From assembly GCF_000090795.2 (NCBI RefSeq), contig NW_003546409.1, forward strand, positions 96,122 to 135,845: a stretch of 39,724 nt of DNA, written 5' to 3'. The position numbers and the translations under genes were made by a program. This DNA comes from Amphimedon queenslandica. Its lineage: Eukaryota > Porifera > Demospongiae > Haplosclerida > Niphatidae. The notes under the pieces were generated by a model. That model was not told where the DNA came from and made no database searches. It saw nothing but the letters and a program-made list of their open reading frames with translations. Shown here piece after piece: positions 21,201 to 29,776 of this stretch; positions within the stretch are counted from its first letter, which is position 1, and each line of letters opens with the position of its first letter.

Positions 21201-22598
21201 AATGTTTAGCAACAGTAAAGACGATTATAGTGCCGCTATCAAGAAGTATCTATAGGAAAAAATCACAAGATTATTAATACTCTCATTATCTAGGTATGCA
21301 CATAGTGGTTATGTATTATAGTGCAGTAGGGTATTTCGTCAAAAATCGCTAGGAGAAAATTCTTCATTTTTATGATTTCTTTTGCTGCGTAAACATGTAC
21401 TTATGTTGCATTAAAAGTTTGAAATCATTCCGACCAAAATTGAATTTCTTACGAATTTTTAAAAGCTGCTTCAAAATTGGGCCAAATTCCCTGTACTATA
21501 GTACAGGGATTTTGGCAAAATTTCAGCAAAAATGAAAAGTAGAGAATTCTCCAATTTTATAATTTTTTCTGATACACATACATGTTTTTATGTTGTGCAG
21601 AAAGTTTGAGATGATTCCGATCAAAGTTGGATTTTTTTACAAATTTTAAAAGTTGCTCCAAAGTTCAACAAAATTACCAAGTGCAAGGATTTTCCATTAT
21701 ATTACAAGTTTGACGATTAATAATGACACGAATACTGTAATGACTTCCTCTGGCTACTTACCACAAGATGTCGAAGTGTTTTCCATTGGACTGTCACAAT
21801 TTTTTCAGATACAAGCATCTCCTATACAAAAATAATTCAGTACATTGTACAATACATTATCACACCATGTAATACAAACCTCAACTTCTCTTAGTGTGTC
21901 ACGAAGCTTCATCGGCTTGTGGTTGGTAAGATACCATGAAATACCTCGTCCTATTAATAAATATAATCTTGACAAACCACAGTAGTCACATACAAATACA
22001 TGTACTATTATTATTGTCAAGAGTGTCCAACGGCCATCTCGCCTGCTACAAGTGTGTGGATTTCTAGGAACTTAGGAAGGAAGTCACATTCAGGATACTT
22101 CTGTATATTATCAATGATAATGTTGTTATAACAACACATCTGTATAAACATTGATTGAAAACTACTGAAGTATGCGGAACCGTGACTTACTTAGTACTGA
22201 CTTCCTAGAAATCCACACACTTGCAGCAGGCCTCAATAGGGACATTGGATACTCTCTTTAGGTATTATTTACTCTTGTTATTGTTAATGTTGTTATTATT
22301 TATTATTATTCACTAAGTACCTTCTGACCAATATCGTCTACATGACTCCACATCAACTTTAGCACCTGAGAAAAATAATGTTTTTTATTTATTTATAAAT
22401 TTTATTTAATGTCCTACTTGCTCCTGTACTCTTTGGCTGATAAGAATGAACGGAAATATTGTGACCTACTGCTTATATTAGAGACAGAAAGGAGTATCAT
22501 AATAAAAGAGTGCAATTGTATATAGTTTTACCAGAAGAGAGAGAAGGAGAGAGTGGCTGTAGTGTCCAGAAGTGAAGATGAGACAGAATACTAGCCAT
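9206..22598 (-). CDS. WDPCP: WDPCP (Fritz), planar cell polarity and ciliogenesis effector, 753 aa, complete
   Basis: Nineteen exons in transcript order: 22532-22598, 22418-22468, 22321-22365, 21880-21950, 21762-21821, 21132-21249, 20890-21055, 12849-13025, 12002-12067, 11716-11900, 11598-11668, 11496-11546, 11237-11412, 10811-11015, 10628-10742, 10347-10528, 10187-10271, 9809-10095, 9206-9289. They total 2262 nt with consistent phases, close to the human length of about 746 aa. The N-terminus LHFWTLQ resembles human LHLWSLK. HKPMKLRDTLREVE and IVTVQWKTL follow, then the propeller-like half (VVWWCDL, SHISWHPAGAIVF, CGSRGEIQCLD). A helical C-terminal half follows (ELGVYSKGK, LSLNWELSPQNCFNCL, NEYRAPVHLMARRFFFQLLR, FSLAVELSSRDLFM), ending VINFGYF. 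WDPCP belongs to the CPLANE complex, which supports ciliary basal-body transport and septin organisation. Intron 7 (13026-20889) is about a hundred times longer than its neighbours and contains four FReP genes. The codon split across it (AA|G, Lys) fits exactly. Confidence 0.92.
9350..9790 (+). repeat. 177/180-bp satellite-like repeat in the last WDPCP intron
   Basis: Units have TAAG at 9508 and 9688 (180 nt apart) with a partial unit before. The core words are the same as at 3780-4130, and the location between the last two WDPCP exons corresponds, so the array predates the module duplication. Confidence 0.85.
12068..12848. repeat. WDPCP intron 8 with two tandem copies of a roughly 280-bp segment
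   Basis: About 12119-12345 and 12400-12655 repeat the same order of words: TATGTCTTCAATTAATACAA-like, CCCGTCAAACTGTCTC, a CT-rich run, ATGTTATTCACAGGCTGAAC, then AGCTTATAAAGAGGAGA. No coding exon is needed here, because the phases of the flanking exons join directly. Confidence 0.65.
13613..14873 (-). CDS. Secreted fibrinogen-related protein, FReP-B, 291 aa, with altered start
   Basis: Exons: 14636-14873, 14205-14293, 13613-14161. The usual FReP start (ATGTCAAAGATG) is present at 14860, but an 11-nt deletion after it shifts the frame to an early stop. An ATG 13 nt upstream, absent from the sister genes, restores the frame and gives MHSLVKCQRCLFFLCLIAA, still a plausible signal peptide. The cysteine-rich module is the CMADCTGY type. 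The fibrinogen domain is intact (METDGGGW, RDNDND, GAWWYKNC, SNLNGYYF, MKTRRNN). Intron 1 is expanded by a hAT-type MITE whose target duplication includes the splice acceptor. It may be functional through the new start or may be on its way to decay. Confidence 0.8.
14301..14591. mobile_element. hAT-type MITE inside FReP-B intron 1
   Basis: The ends CAGGGGCGTAGCTG and CAGCTACGCCCCTG form the terminal inverted repeat, with the exact 8-bp duplication TCTACAAT at 14293-14300 and 14592-14599. Length is 291 bp. On the - strand the duplication reads ATTGTAGA and contains the intron's AG acceptor, so both sides now carry one. Confidence 0.93.
14874..15191. promoter_or_regulatory. Divergent upstream region of FReP-B / orphan exon
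   Basis: It has the same inverted arrangement as 8493-8828 (CAAGGACTAGAATTTAAAG near the left gene, TTTAAATTCCAGTCCTTG near the right). ACACTGCCCACAC and GGGCAGTGTGACACTG lie within. It is about 318 bp long and strongly similar to the other two divergent regions. Confidence 0.55.
15192..15407 (+). pseudogene. Truncated FReP first exon fused to WDPCP intron sequence
   Basis: The signal peptide (MSKMFIFMLLLLCLIVTIDE) is intact, but after about 15260 the sequence switches to the segment also found at 6260-6370 and 13190-13310. The open frame continues to a stop at 15407 only by chance. 15410-15640 then resembles a FReP 3' flank. This is a second module junction with a different breakpoint from the one at 9072-9097. 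Confidence 0.8.
15749..16697 (-). CDS. Secreted fibrinogen-related protein, FReP-C, 287 aa
   Basis: Exons: 16469-16697, 16338-16426, 15749-16294, with introns of 42 and 43 nt. The signal peptide and cysteine-rich module (YCMASTGY type) are almost the same as in FReP-A. Its fibrinogen domain has RDNDND followed by a distinct pocket sequence (RWLINDCTRFHAGGWWYNAC), SNLNGRYF and the terminus MKTRRNN. Compared with FReP-A, most differences fall in the last 75 residues. It lies head-to-head with FReP-D, with 350 bp between start codons. Secretion and ligand binding are inferred from the family. Confidence 0.92.
16698..17047. promoter_or_regulatory. Shared divergent promoter region of FReP-C and FReP-D
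   Basis: This is the only one of the three palindromic divergent regions with a complete gene on each side. Both 5' leaders end in nearly the same words, ACGTACAGTCTAGTAAA before ATG on the right and its equivalent on the left. An arrangement of this kind could co-express the pair; activity is inferred. Confidence 0.6.
17048..17996 (+). CDS. Secreted fibrinogen-related protein, FReP-D, 287 aa
   Basis: Exons: 17048-17276, 17319-17401, 17445-17996, with introns of 42 and 43 nt. The signal peptide and YCMASTGY-type cysteine module match FReP-A and C. Exon 2 is 6 nt shorter than in A to C (starts GDCKSLF instead of DISDCKSLF). The fibrinogen domain carries METDGGGW, RDNDND and the pocket sequence RRPDDNCAQAYIGAWWYNNC, then SNLNGLYF and MKTRSNN. 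It also diverges in the middle (NVGNSSTAYILTVEDYAG), where the other genes share SDGSTEYILTVGGYSG or a close variant, so it escaped the homogenisation seen in the others. Confidence 0.92.
17997..18753. other. Spacer between FReP-D and FReP-E
   Basis: It holds the FReP-D 3' UTR stem-loop (18009-18024), a MITE at 18170-18386, then AT-rich sequence. Close to FReP-E (about 18640-18753) it resembles one half of the divergent upstream regions (AAGAAATAAAAAATGTGGCA, TTCCAGTCCCTGTT) without a partner gene. Confidence 0.6.
18170..18386. mobile_element. MITE-like element with inverted ends
   Basis: TATAGCTTGAAATTTTCATGG at the left mirrors AAATTTCAAGCTATA at the right. The interior repeats CCACAAAA and TTTTGTGG words in both orientations. 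There is no coding capacity. Confidence 0.7.
18754..19666 (+). CDS. Secreted fibrinogen-related protein, FReP-E, 289 aa, lacking intron 1
   Basis: Exons: 18754-19071 and 19115-19666, intron 43 nt. The start is the ATG at the conserved MSKM position. The 42-nt first intron of the sister genes is missing and the exons are joined as CPPVSDCKSLF. The cysteine module is the CMADCTGY type with a distinctive CMREG segment, shared with the orphan exon at 8829. The fibrinogen domain is complete: METDGGGW, RDNDND, the pocket sequence IWANPGNCAQYYTGAWWYGH (one residue longer than in the others), SNLNGLYF, MKTRRNN. It is the only complete FReP here without a divergent partner. Confidence 0.92.
19667..20430. 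other. AT-rich stretch with hairpins and decayed repeats
   Basis: It contains the FReP-E 3' stem-loop (19679-19694), TATA-rich low-complexity DNA (19770-19800), a long hairpin at 19931-20030, and at 20330-20430 a decayed antisense fragment of the 177-bp repeat family. No coding exon was found. Confidence 0.6.
19931..20030. repeat. Foldback element, arms about 48 bp
   Basis: GATATAGACC...GATGTGATATAGCCC on the left pairs with GGGCTATATCACATC...GGTCTATAT on the right, around a loop of only a few bases (CTGCGG region). TTTTTGTATATA words at 19838 and 20031 suggest a larger element around the hairpin. Confidence 0.8.
20431..20769. mobile_element. TA-flanked MITE with TTTGGCGG interior
   Basis: The ends CTGTATAGCCGGAAAATTTG and AAATTTTCCGGCTATACAG are inverted repeats flanked by TA on both sides. 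The interior repeats TTTGGCGG / CCGCCAA. Length is 339 bp. A related, more diverged copy is at 34488-34692. A short - strand open frame inside it is not a gene. Confidence 0.85.
21310..21690 (-). repeat. Diverged, antisense members of the 177-bp repeat family
   Basis: Read on the - strand, CTCAAACTTTCTGCACAACA, GTATGTGTATCAGAAAA and GGAGAATTCTC follow in the order of the satellite core. Two units lie about 187 nt apart in WDPCP intron 5 (between exons 21762-21821 and 21132-21249). Confidence 0.65.
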
Positions 22599-22612
22599 TT
22601 TTACATTGATTT

Positions 22613-22653
22613 AATCAAGAGTAGATAAGGACCTTATCTATCCACTCTTGATT
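22613..22653. other. Hairpin just upstream of the WDPCP start
   Basis: AATCAAGAGTAGATAAGG pairs with CCTTATCTATCCACTCTTGATT with a few-base bulge and a 1-nt loop. It ends 15 nt before the WDPCP ATG on the - strand, so it would lie in the 5' leader or core promoter. Confidence 0.55.
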
Positions 22654-22792
22654 CATCAATCACTCCCACGTTTCTGCAAAAATGAGCCACACCCTCAGAA
22701 TTTCTGTTAACAACTCCGTTCATGTCAGGATTTTATTAAACAAAAAACGATAATAGCGATTACGATAAGGTAACACAAACAAGAAAGTGTGA

Positions 22793-22922
22793 TCAGTCTT
22801 CTTTTGTTGCTCGAATTACTTCCTTCTCTTGCACATGTTTCTTCAATAGCGGCGCGCCTTCCTCTGCCTCTTTCCCAGGCTCCGTCTGTATGCTCACCTC
22901 GTCGTCAATGGTTTCATTGCCC
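22793..22922 (-). CDS. SLC35F6: Candidate alternative last exon of SLC35F6
   Basis: An acceptor (CCCCAG) precedes a 130-nt frame that begins GNETIDDEVS, contains EEGAPLLKK and ends EVIRATKED-stop. A donor inside the main SLC35F6 exon (CACAG|GTACCC, exon end 23272) has the matching phase, giving ...VRHR-GNETIDD. Both possible tails carry an acidic dileucine signal of the [DE]xxxLL form (EKKPLLG in the long exon, EGAPLL here). Such signals sort proteins to lysosomes. Use of this exon is inferred from splice signals and this shared motif. Confidence 0.6.
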
Positions 22923-23135
22923 CTGGGGGAAAACAAAAAATAATCAATAGTAATTGAAAGTCAAAATGATCTTTTAACAAAAAATAACGATAGAGACTGA
23001 AAGATAGTAATTATTGTTAAACAGGGACTCCAACAATATCAAAATACTTGAGAGGAAACAGAAAGGGGGGAGGTTATACTATTATTTATTATGTGGCTAC
23101 TATAACTGCACAAGCAAATGAAAACTCTCTTTTCT

Positions 23136-24518
23136 CTAGTAGTCTTTAGTATTAGAACCAATAAAATTGGGTAGCCTTTTTTTGTGCTCATATTCTGCTG
23201 AGTCATCTCCCAACAAAGGCTTTTTCTCGTCATCCTGTATATTTCCCCCAATTCTTCCTTTCATTGGGTACCTGTGGCGAACTTTATCCAAAGCGTAACG
23301 GAACAGTGGCATCAGAATGATATCGTAATAGATACAGGTGCCAATAAAGAGGACAAAGTAGCCGACAGGCTGGAGTGCCTGGAAAGCCTGCCATTTAATA
23401 CCAAGAGAGAAAGCCCAGATAAAGATAGTACGGACACTATCTAAAACCATTCTTGTCGTAGCGTTCATGGTACTTGTGACCGTCAATCCGGCAAAGTTAA
23501 AGAAGCTGATACTAATGACGGTACCAATGGAAGCAAACAGGAGCTGCCAGTTGTTTCCAAGCATGTAAAAGGCATCGACGGCATCTTCAAAACGTGTTGT
23601 CTGCTGCCAAATGTCCCTGGTCTGCGGAAGATGCCATGGTATGAAGTACATTGGGATCATCGCTATGCACAAGACGGAGAAACCGAAAATCCCTTCCCAG
23701 CCGACAGCTTGAAGTGGAGGGACTTTGTACTTCTTGATGAGTTTCTCTTCGATGGTCATCTGGACAGCTGTTATGACTTGAGCGAGGACGATGAGTAGAT
23801 CACCAGCCAACGAATAATGAGAAGCACTTTGAGACTCGTGGCTAAAAATAGTATCGCCCACGCCGACTAAAATCAGCCCCAGGAGGACAAAAAGCATCCC
23901 GAACCAGTGATGTATTTTTAACCTCGTCCCCAGAAAAGCAACAGAGAGGAGGCCAGTGAAAATAATGACGCTTCCTCGAAGCATCTGGAAACTTGACGCA
24001 AAAGTCCAAGTGAGTCCCACGTACATGGTGGATGTACCAAGGAGATCGCACATGGCCGGGATCGCCCAGACTATGGGTATGAATTTCTGGGGCCCGAAAA
24101 TGGACATGTCTTTCTTCCGGCAGTTCCTGTAGAAGAACCAAATCTTAAAGACAAAGATGCACATCATTTCACCAAGAAACATCTCAGCAGCCTGGGGGGA
24201 GGGAGAGAGAGAGAGAGAGAGAGAGAGANNNNNNNNNNNNNNNNNNNNNNNNNNNNNNNNNNNNNNNNNNNNNNNNNNNNNNNNNNNNNNNNNNNNNNNN
24301 NNNNNNNNNNNNNNNNNNNNNNNNNNNNNNNNNNNNNNNNNNNNNNNNNNNNNNNNNNNNNNNNNNNNNNNNNNNNNNNNNNNNNNNNNNNNNNNNNNNN
24401 NNNNNNNNNNNNNNNNNNNNNNNNNNNNNNNNNNNNNNNNNNNNNNNNNNNNNNNNNNNNNNNNNNNNNNNNNNNNNNNNNNNNNNNNNNNNNNNNNNNN
24501 NNNNNNNNNNNNNNNNNN

Positions 24519-24567
<49 letters not shown>

Positions 24568-25190
24568 ATGTAGTAGTGGTTAGTGTAATGGATGCATTAG
24601 TATCCCACTATGTCCAAATATTACAAATTTGGTCTACCAAATCAACCAAGCAAACAAGTGTCCAGGACTAGCCAGGAGCAAAGTCAACAAACAAAACAGA
24701 AAGATTTAATTTGATGACAAACACACACACACACACGCTATACAAACATGTATATGTATAATACAACTGTCACATATCACACTTTCACTGTCACATCAAA
24801 CATATCCATTAAAACAAGACTTCTACAAATAAAGTTCACACCGTAACGCTAAGCCTTTTAAAAAATCCCACCCGCCAAAAACTGTAGATGATCAAAGCAT
24901 CAAAATGTCTGCCCATGAATACCCACACATACATGAACTTATCAACACTACAAGTTAATTATAATGTACCTGAAAATATGGATGATCAAAAGCATGTTTG
25001 GGCTTTGGATTATATCCATGGGATCTCAGTTTGTCGGCCCACCTGAGGAAAGAGTGTTAGAGGTAGGGGGAGGATCAGAAGGGACTTACTTTGCGGCTAG
25101 AGTATTTATTGTACCTGTACCGACCATAAGGGCGGCAATGGCTATGTGGAACGCAGCCATTCCAGGGTTGCTAATCTTAAACAGAGGCAT
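23136..25190 (-). CDS. SLC35F6: SLC35F6-like drug/metabolite transporter family protein, 409 aa
   Basis: Exons: 25090-25190, 24970-25042, 23136-24191. Family blocks in order: TGTINTLAAKWAD (across the first splice, human TGSINTLSAKWAD), MFLGEMMC, CDLLGTSTMYVGL, ASSFQMLRGSVIIFTGLLSV, AGDLLIVLAQVI, MTIEEKL, FFNFAGLTVT, TRMVLDSVRT. About ten membrane segments are expected from the family. The C-terminal tail is hydrophilic with an acidic dileucine motif (EKKPLLG). In vertebrates the protein is found in lysosomal and mitochondrial membranes; its substrate is uncertain. The intron between exons 2 and 3 contains the assembly gap in a GA tract. It is transcribed in the same direction as VPS13 upstream and WDPCP downstream, with short spacers. 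Confidence 0.93.
24203..24564. other. Assembly gap inside a (GA)n tract
   Basis: Bases 24229-24518 are N, flanked by (GA)n on both sides within a SLC35F6 intron. The true length of the tract is unknown. Confidence 0.98.
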
Positions 25191-25932
25191 TTTGAGAAGC
25201 TAATCTTCACACTAAAAATAAAGAAACTAAACTAAACTAAAGGGCGTACTAAACAGCTCAACAAAGTTGGGAGACACACCACACGTTGTGTCCCCTTTGT
25301 CCAGTCATGTGATAGATTTTATTTTTAATATTTAAAAACTCTAGCCACACCCATAAAAGGTGTGGCTACTTGTTTGCATATTTAATCATAGATAATAGAG
25401 TAAATATTTTATTACTGAAAAAAAATCATTCATTGACATTAGTTTGATAATTTTATTCACACAGTCAACTGCCTGTGCTTTATAAAAAAAATTATTTAAA
25501 AAAAGTACAAAAGAACACAAAAATTAATTATAAAGAAAAGTTCTCTTTGTAGCGATTGTAGCCTTTATTAATGAGCTTACAAGCATCCTAAAAATTAACA
25601 GTACATACATACATCACAAAAATAATTACATTATGTTGTACTTGCAGCTGTCATAGGAACACCATTTGTGGCTACTTTGAATCTTGTTGCCAAGAATAGA
25701 TTCTTGGCAACAAGATGGTCAAAGTGAACCACAAGTATTCTACAGAAAGATGATGGCTAATAGTACCATCATACCACATTCTATAGTACAACCCCATTAC
25801 TGGAAAAGTGTATATTGATTTTTCCATGCAAAATGTGACTGTGCATGATAAAATTATACAGTGTGCATGATAAAATTATACAGTGTGCATGCTGTCTTTC
25901 AGTAGCAGCAATAGAGCTAGAGATGTAGTAGG
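25191..25932. other. Intergenic spacer between VPS13 and SLC35F6, with a hairpin
   Basis: It holds the SLC35F6 promoter (unmarked by any motif I can name) and the VPS13 3' UTR. 25666-25734 is a hairpin: TCTTGTTGCCAAGAAT pairs with ATTCTTGGCAACAAGA and the stem extends outward with mismatches to TTGTGG/CCACAA. At about 25850-25890 a 23-bp unit around GTGCATGATAAAATTATACA is repeated in tandem. No gene was seen. Confidence 0.65.
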
Positions 25933-28418
25933 CTATACAGCTGCACATGAACTCACTTGGGCCGCCTTTTCTGAAGAAAGAGATAACTGAGACTCTTTAG
26001 CATACTAAAAAAAGAGTTAAAAAGAGAGAGAAGGGGTTAGATTTTTTGGAATTTAAGCATGATGTGACATTTTCATTACTTTTTGATCTTTGGGTTTAAT
26101 GTACACAATGCTGTGAGTTGCTAAAGCTTGCTCCAGAAAATGTTTAAATTTCAATTTCTGGATGGCCTTCCATCCTTCAAGCAAAGGCCTCTGGGTAATA
26201 AGCATATATCGACTAAAAGAAAGTTAGTTTTTAGTTTGTATTCAAAATTAATTTTCTTATACCGATCTGTGACAATTAGAAACCTAGGTGGCTTCACTGA
26301 AATTTCAATATGGCCGACGTAATATTCGTCATCAGTGTAATGACCTTCATCTGTACCCTAGACAAAATATACAAGAGATTACTATAGTATGCAAAAGATT
26401 ACAGAGATGTACAAGAAATTATCATAGTATATAAAAACATGAATTAGTGTACAAAGGATTACTGGGATGTACATGAGATTACTAGTTCTTACCACAATTA
26501 GTGCATTTCCAACAGCATCTTCAGGAGAATATGGACGAATAATTCCGTCACGTCCAATAAACCGAGGCGGTCTCACCTGTACAATATCAATATTACCAAC
26601 ACGGGTTTTTCTAAAAAAAACAAATAAAAAATAATAATTAATAATAATATTATTATTAATACCTTGTAACAAATTCAAGAGTACCACTCGTCAAATCAAT
26701 CAACCCACCAGCTGGTCTAACTAAAAACCCAACCAGACCACGCCCAGTTCCTTTAAAGAAACCTACAGCTCCTTCTTCCTTTACGCCTACACACATAACA
26801 ATATATAATACTCTAATTAAAGAGCACTCACCTTTAATGGGTTGGGCAACAACACCAGTTACTCCTTCGGCAACATTCTGTCATAAAATTAATAACTATT
26901 AATGAGGAGAAGCTATATCCATATCTCACCTTGAAAAACCCGCCAACTTTAGAGCTCAGTTTGGACGATTTCACTTTCTGTTGTTGCCGTTGATCAATGA
27001 AATCATCGTCAAAACTTAACTTTGCGAAAATGTCACCAAATGCACCAGTGATCCTAGCACCAGCTCCAGTGAGTCCACCTAAGGAGAAGGAGAAAAAGAC
27101 ATTAAAAGAGAAAAAAATACATGTACATGTAGACTATAATTCAAGTACAAAAAGTTAATCACCACCAGCCTTCTTTTCTCCCTCCCTCCCTCCCTCCCTC
27201 CCTCCATCCCTCCCTCCCTCTCTCTCTCCTCCCTTCCTCTCTTTAAGTTACCAACTGTTCCACCAAAGAAGCTCTTTAGTCCAATGCCTAAACCAGAAGC
27301 AAATTCCTCAGGCCCAAGGACACTTCCCTTTAATCAACAAGAGATTAAAGAAACATGATATACATGTACTTATAATAAAGAATAATAATGTAATTGGATA
27401 CTTGATAGTGGGATTAGCTCTCACAATCCTCAAATTTCAGTAAAAATTAAATAATAATATAATACCTTGATAGGCTCATAAAATAAGTCAAATGTTCCTT
27501 CAACAACTCCTCTCACTATCTTTACTGGATTACCCAAGACATCCAGTCCTAATATCAACCTGTGGATTTGAACTAGTCCCTTAAAAGAGAAGGCAACAAG
27601 GAAAAGAAGAGAGAGAGAGGAAGCATTGTATATTTGCTTTTTCTGGATATTTTCTTACTTGTGTAACATAGTGTTTCACAAAATCATTTTTCAAATTACT
27701 GAACTTGACAACGACATACTCCAAATGAAACAGACTAAAGCTATAAAAAGTATAAAAAACCCTCATTTAAAAATAAAAAAGCCATGCACATATATACATG
27801 TACATTCTAGAATGTCTGATCTTTTTCTCACTTCATTTGTGCCTCTTGAACTGAGGTAAGTATGACTCCCAATGAGTGAAGGAACAGCTGCAACAACCTG
27901 TCACTGACCGTTTGAACAGTTTTGTTTCGACTGACACTCCGGACATTAAAACTAAGTGTTATCTACACATACACAATAAGTCTCAATAAAAAATACGATA
28001 TTAATGGCCAGTACTTTAATCGGAGAGATGTGTAACACATCAATAAAATTCCTTTTGACGGCTTCATCAGAAACCTAGAGATTCAAGAGGTAGAGAGAGA
28101 GAGAGGTGGGTAAAATAAAAAATAATTAACTGACTGTTGGTAGAACAATGTCTTGAAGTGACTTTTTAGTAAACTCTACATCCTCTTCAACATATTCAGG
28201 CTAAAAGGGAAAGATGAGTATTACAAATAAGAATAATAATAATAAATTTATTATTGCCTCTAGTATCATTCCAATGTCACTGAGAGAGAAGAAATCAACA
28301 AGTGATAGAATGAATCCAAGATCAACGTTTAGCACCATCCTTTGAACTAAGACATGAACATACCTACATGCACATAAAGAGTGAGAGAGAGAGAGGGAGA
28401 GGGGGGAGAGAGAGGGAG

Positions 28419-28506
<88 letters not shown>

Positions 28507-29725
28507 AGAGAGAGAGAAAGTGCAAGGAAATTCAGGAAGGAGAGAAAGTGACAAGTTAAATATACAGTGATTATACTCACTTAAAATGATTGATGTTACT
28601 CTGCTCCGTCTTACGCAGTATGATACTAGCCTCAATAAACGGCTTAGGCTCTACAAAGAAACATGTACATGTCACATGACGTGAAGGTCACATGACAATA
28701 CCCTTACCAAGAGTAGAGGCAACAGTGGGGGGAGGAGGAAGAGGATAAAGGAGCTGAGGGTAGACTGAAAACGGGAGCTGATTATCGATCTAAAAAAACA
28801 TTAAATCACCATGATAACGAAATCGTCATAGCAACAAACTGCACCCACCTGAACAAATCCGATCTTTGCATGCAGTGAGTAGTCCCTGTCCGATATACCA
28901 ACTCGAAGAGTAACTCCATCGTAATTGGTGCGTCTGAGGGCACCGCGGAGTGGCGTAAACATTTCCATCTTTTCAAAGTTTACGACCAAGTTTTTGTGAC
29001 GCAAATCGATGGAGTTTGACTGGTAAGCTTCCTCAAGGAGAGCTATGACTGTATTGTTTAATGTCTTCCAGTGACCCTTCTTCCTAGCAACCTGCCATAT
29101 AACACCAGATCTGAAGGGGAGAGAAAGAGAGAGGATGTAGATAAGTAGTAGGCTAACTCCCTTACTGTGTAACTCCAATATAAGCTACTTCTCTTCTCTC
29201 CTTATTATCAACCAGCGATACTCCTATTGATTTCACTGATACTGAGATCTCAGCGTTATTCTGTGAGACATTATCAGCTGCCTTGATTCGATCAAGAGCC
29301 TCGGGCCGGTCAGTAAACAATACAGTACGCTGAAGTGAATCTATGAAGGATTTCCAATAGCCACGCCTACTTCCACCACGCCTCTTTGAGTCTGTAAAAA
29401 TTAATTTTGATTAATTTGTCACGCAATTTTTTTCTCTCACCTTGTGTTTCCACGGAGATCAAGCTCTCAGTGAGTCTTTTAGTGTCGTCAACGGAGAGCC
29501 AAGTATCAGTTGAAGAAGAAGAGACGACAGTACTAAAACAAGAAAAACAGGTTTTAAAACGTGCACATGTACATGTAGACAATTACGATGCGCTAAGTGA
29601 GGGGAGGAGTGACTCGCTGAGGGCTTCTCGGGCAGAGCTGTCGTCAAGGTGATAGTTAAATGCTTCGTCGGCATCCTGCAGGATCACAAAATTGTTCATT
29701 ATTATTATTATTATTATTATTATTG

Positions 29726-29776
<51 letters not shown>

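Noticed and set aside
23842-24141. Second open frame overlapping SLC35F6
   Set aside because: It is an out-of-frame shadow of the transporter exon.
28201-28635. Long serine-leucine repeat open frames over GA/CT tracts (also 1794-2129, 31276-31536)
   Set aside because: These are translations of microsatellites. The real VPS13 and ABHD16A exons in the same places are in other frames with proper splice sites.
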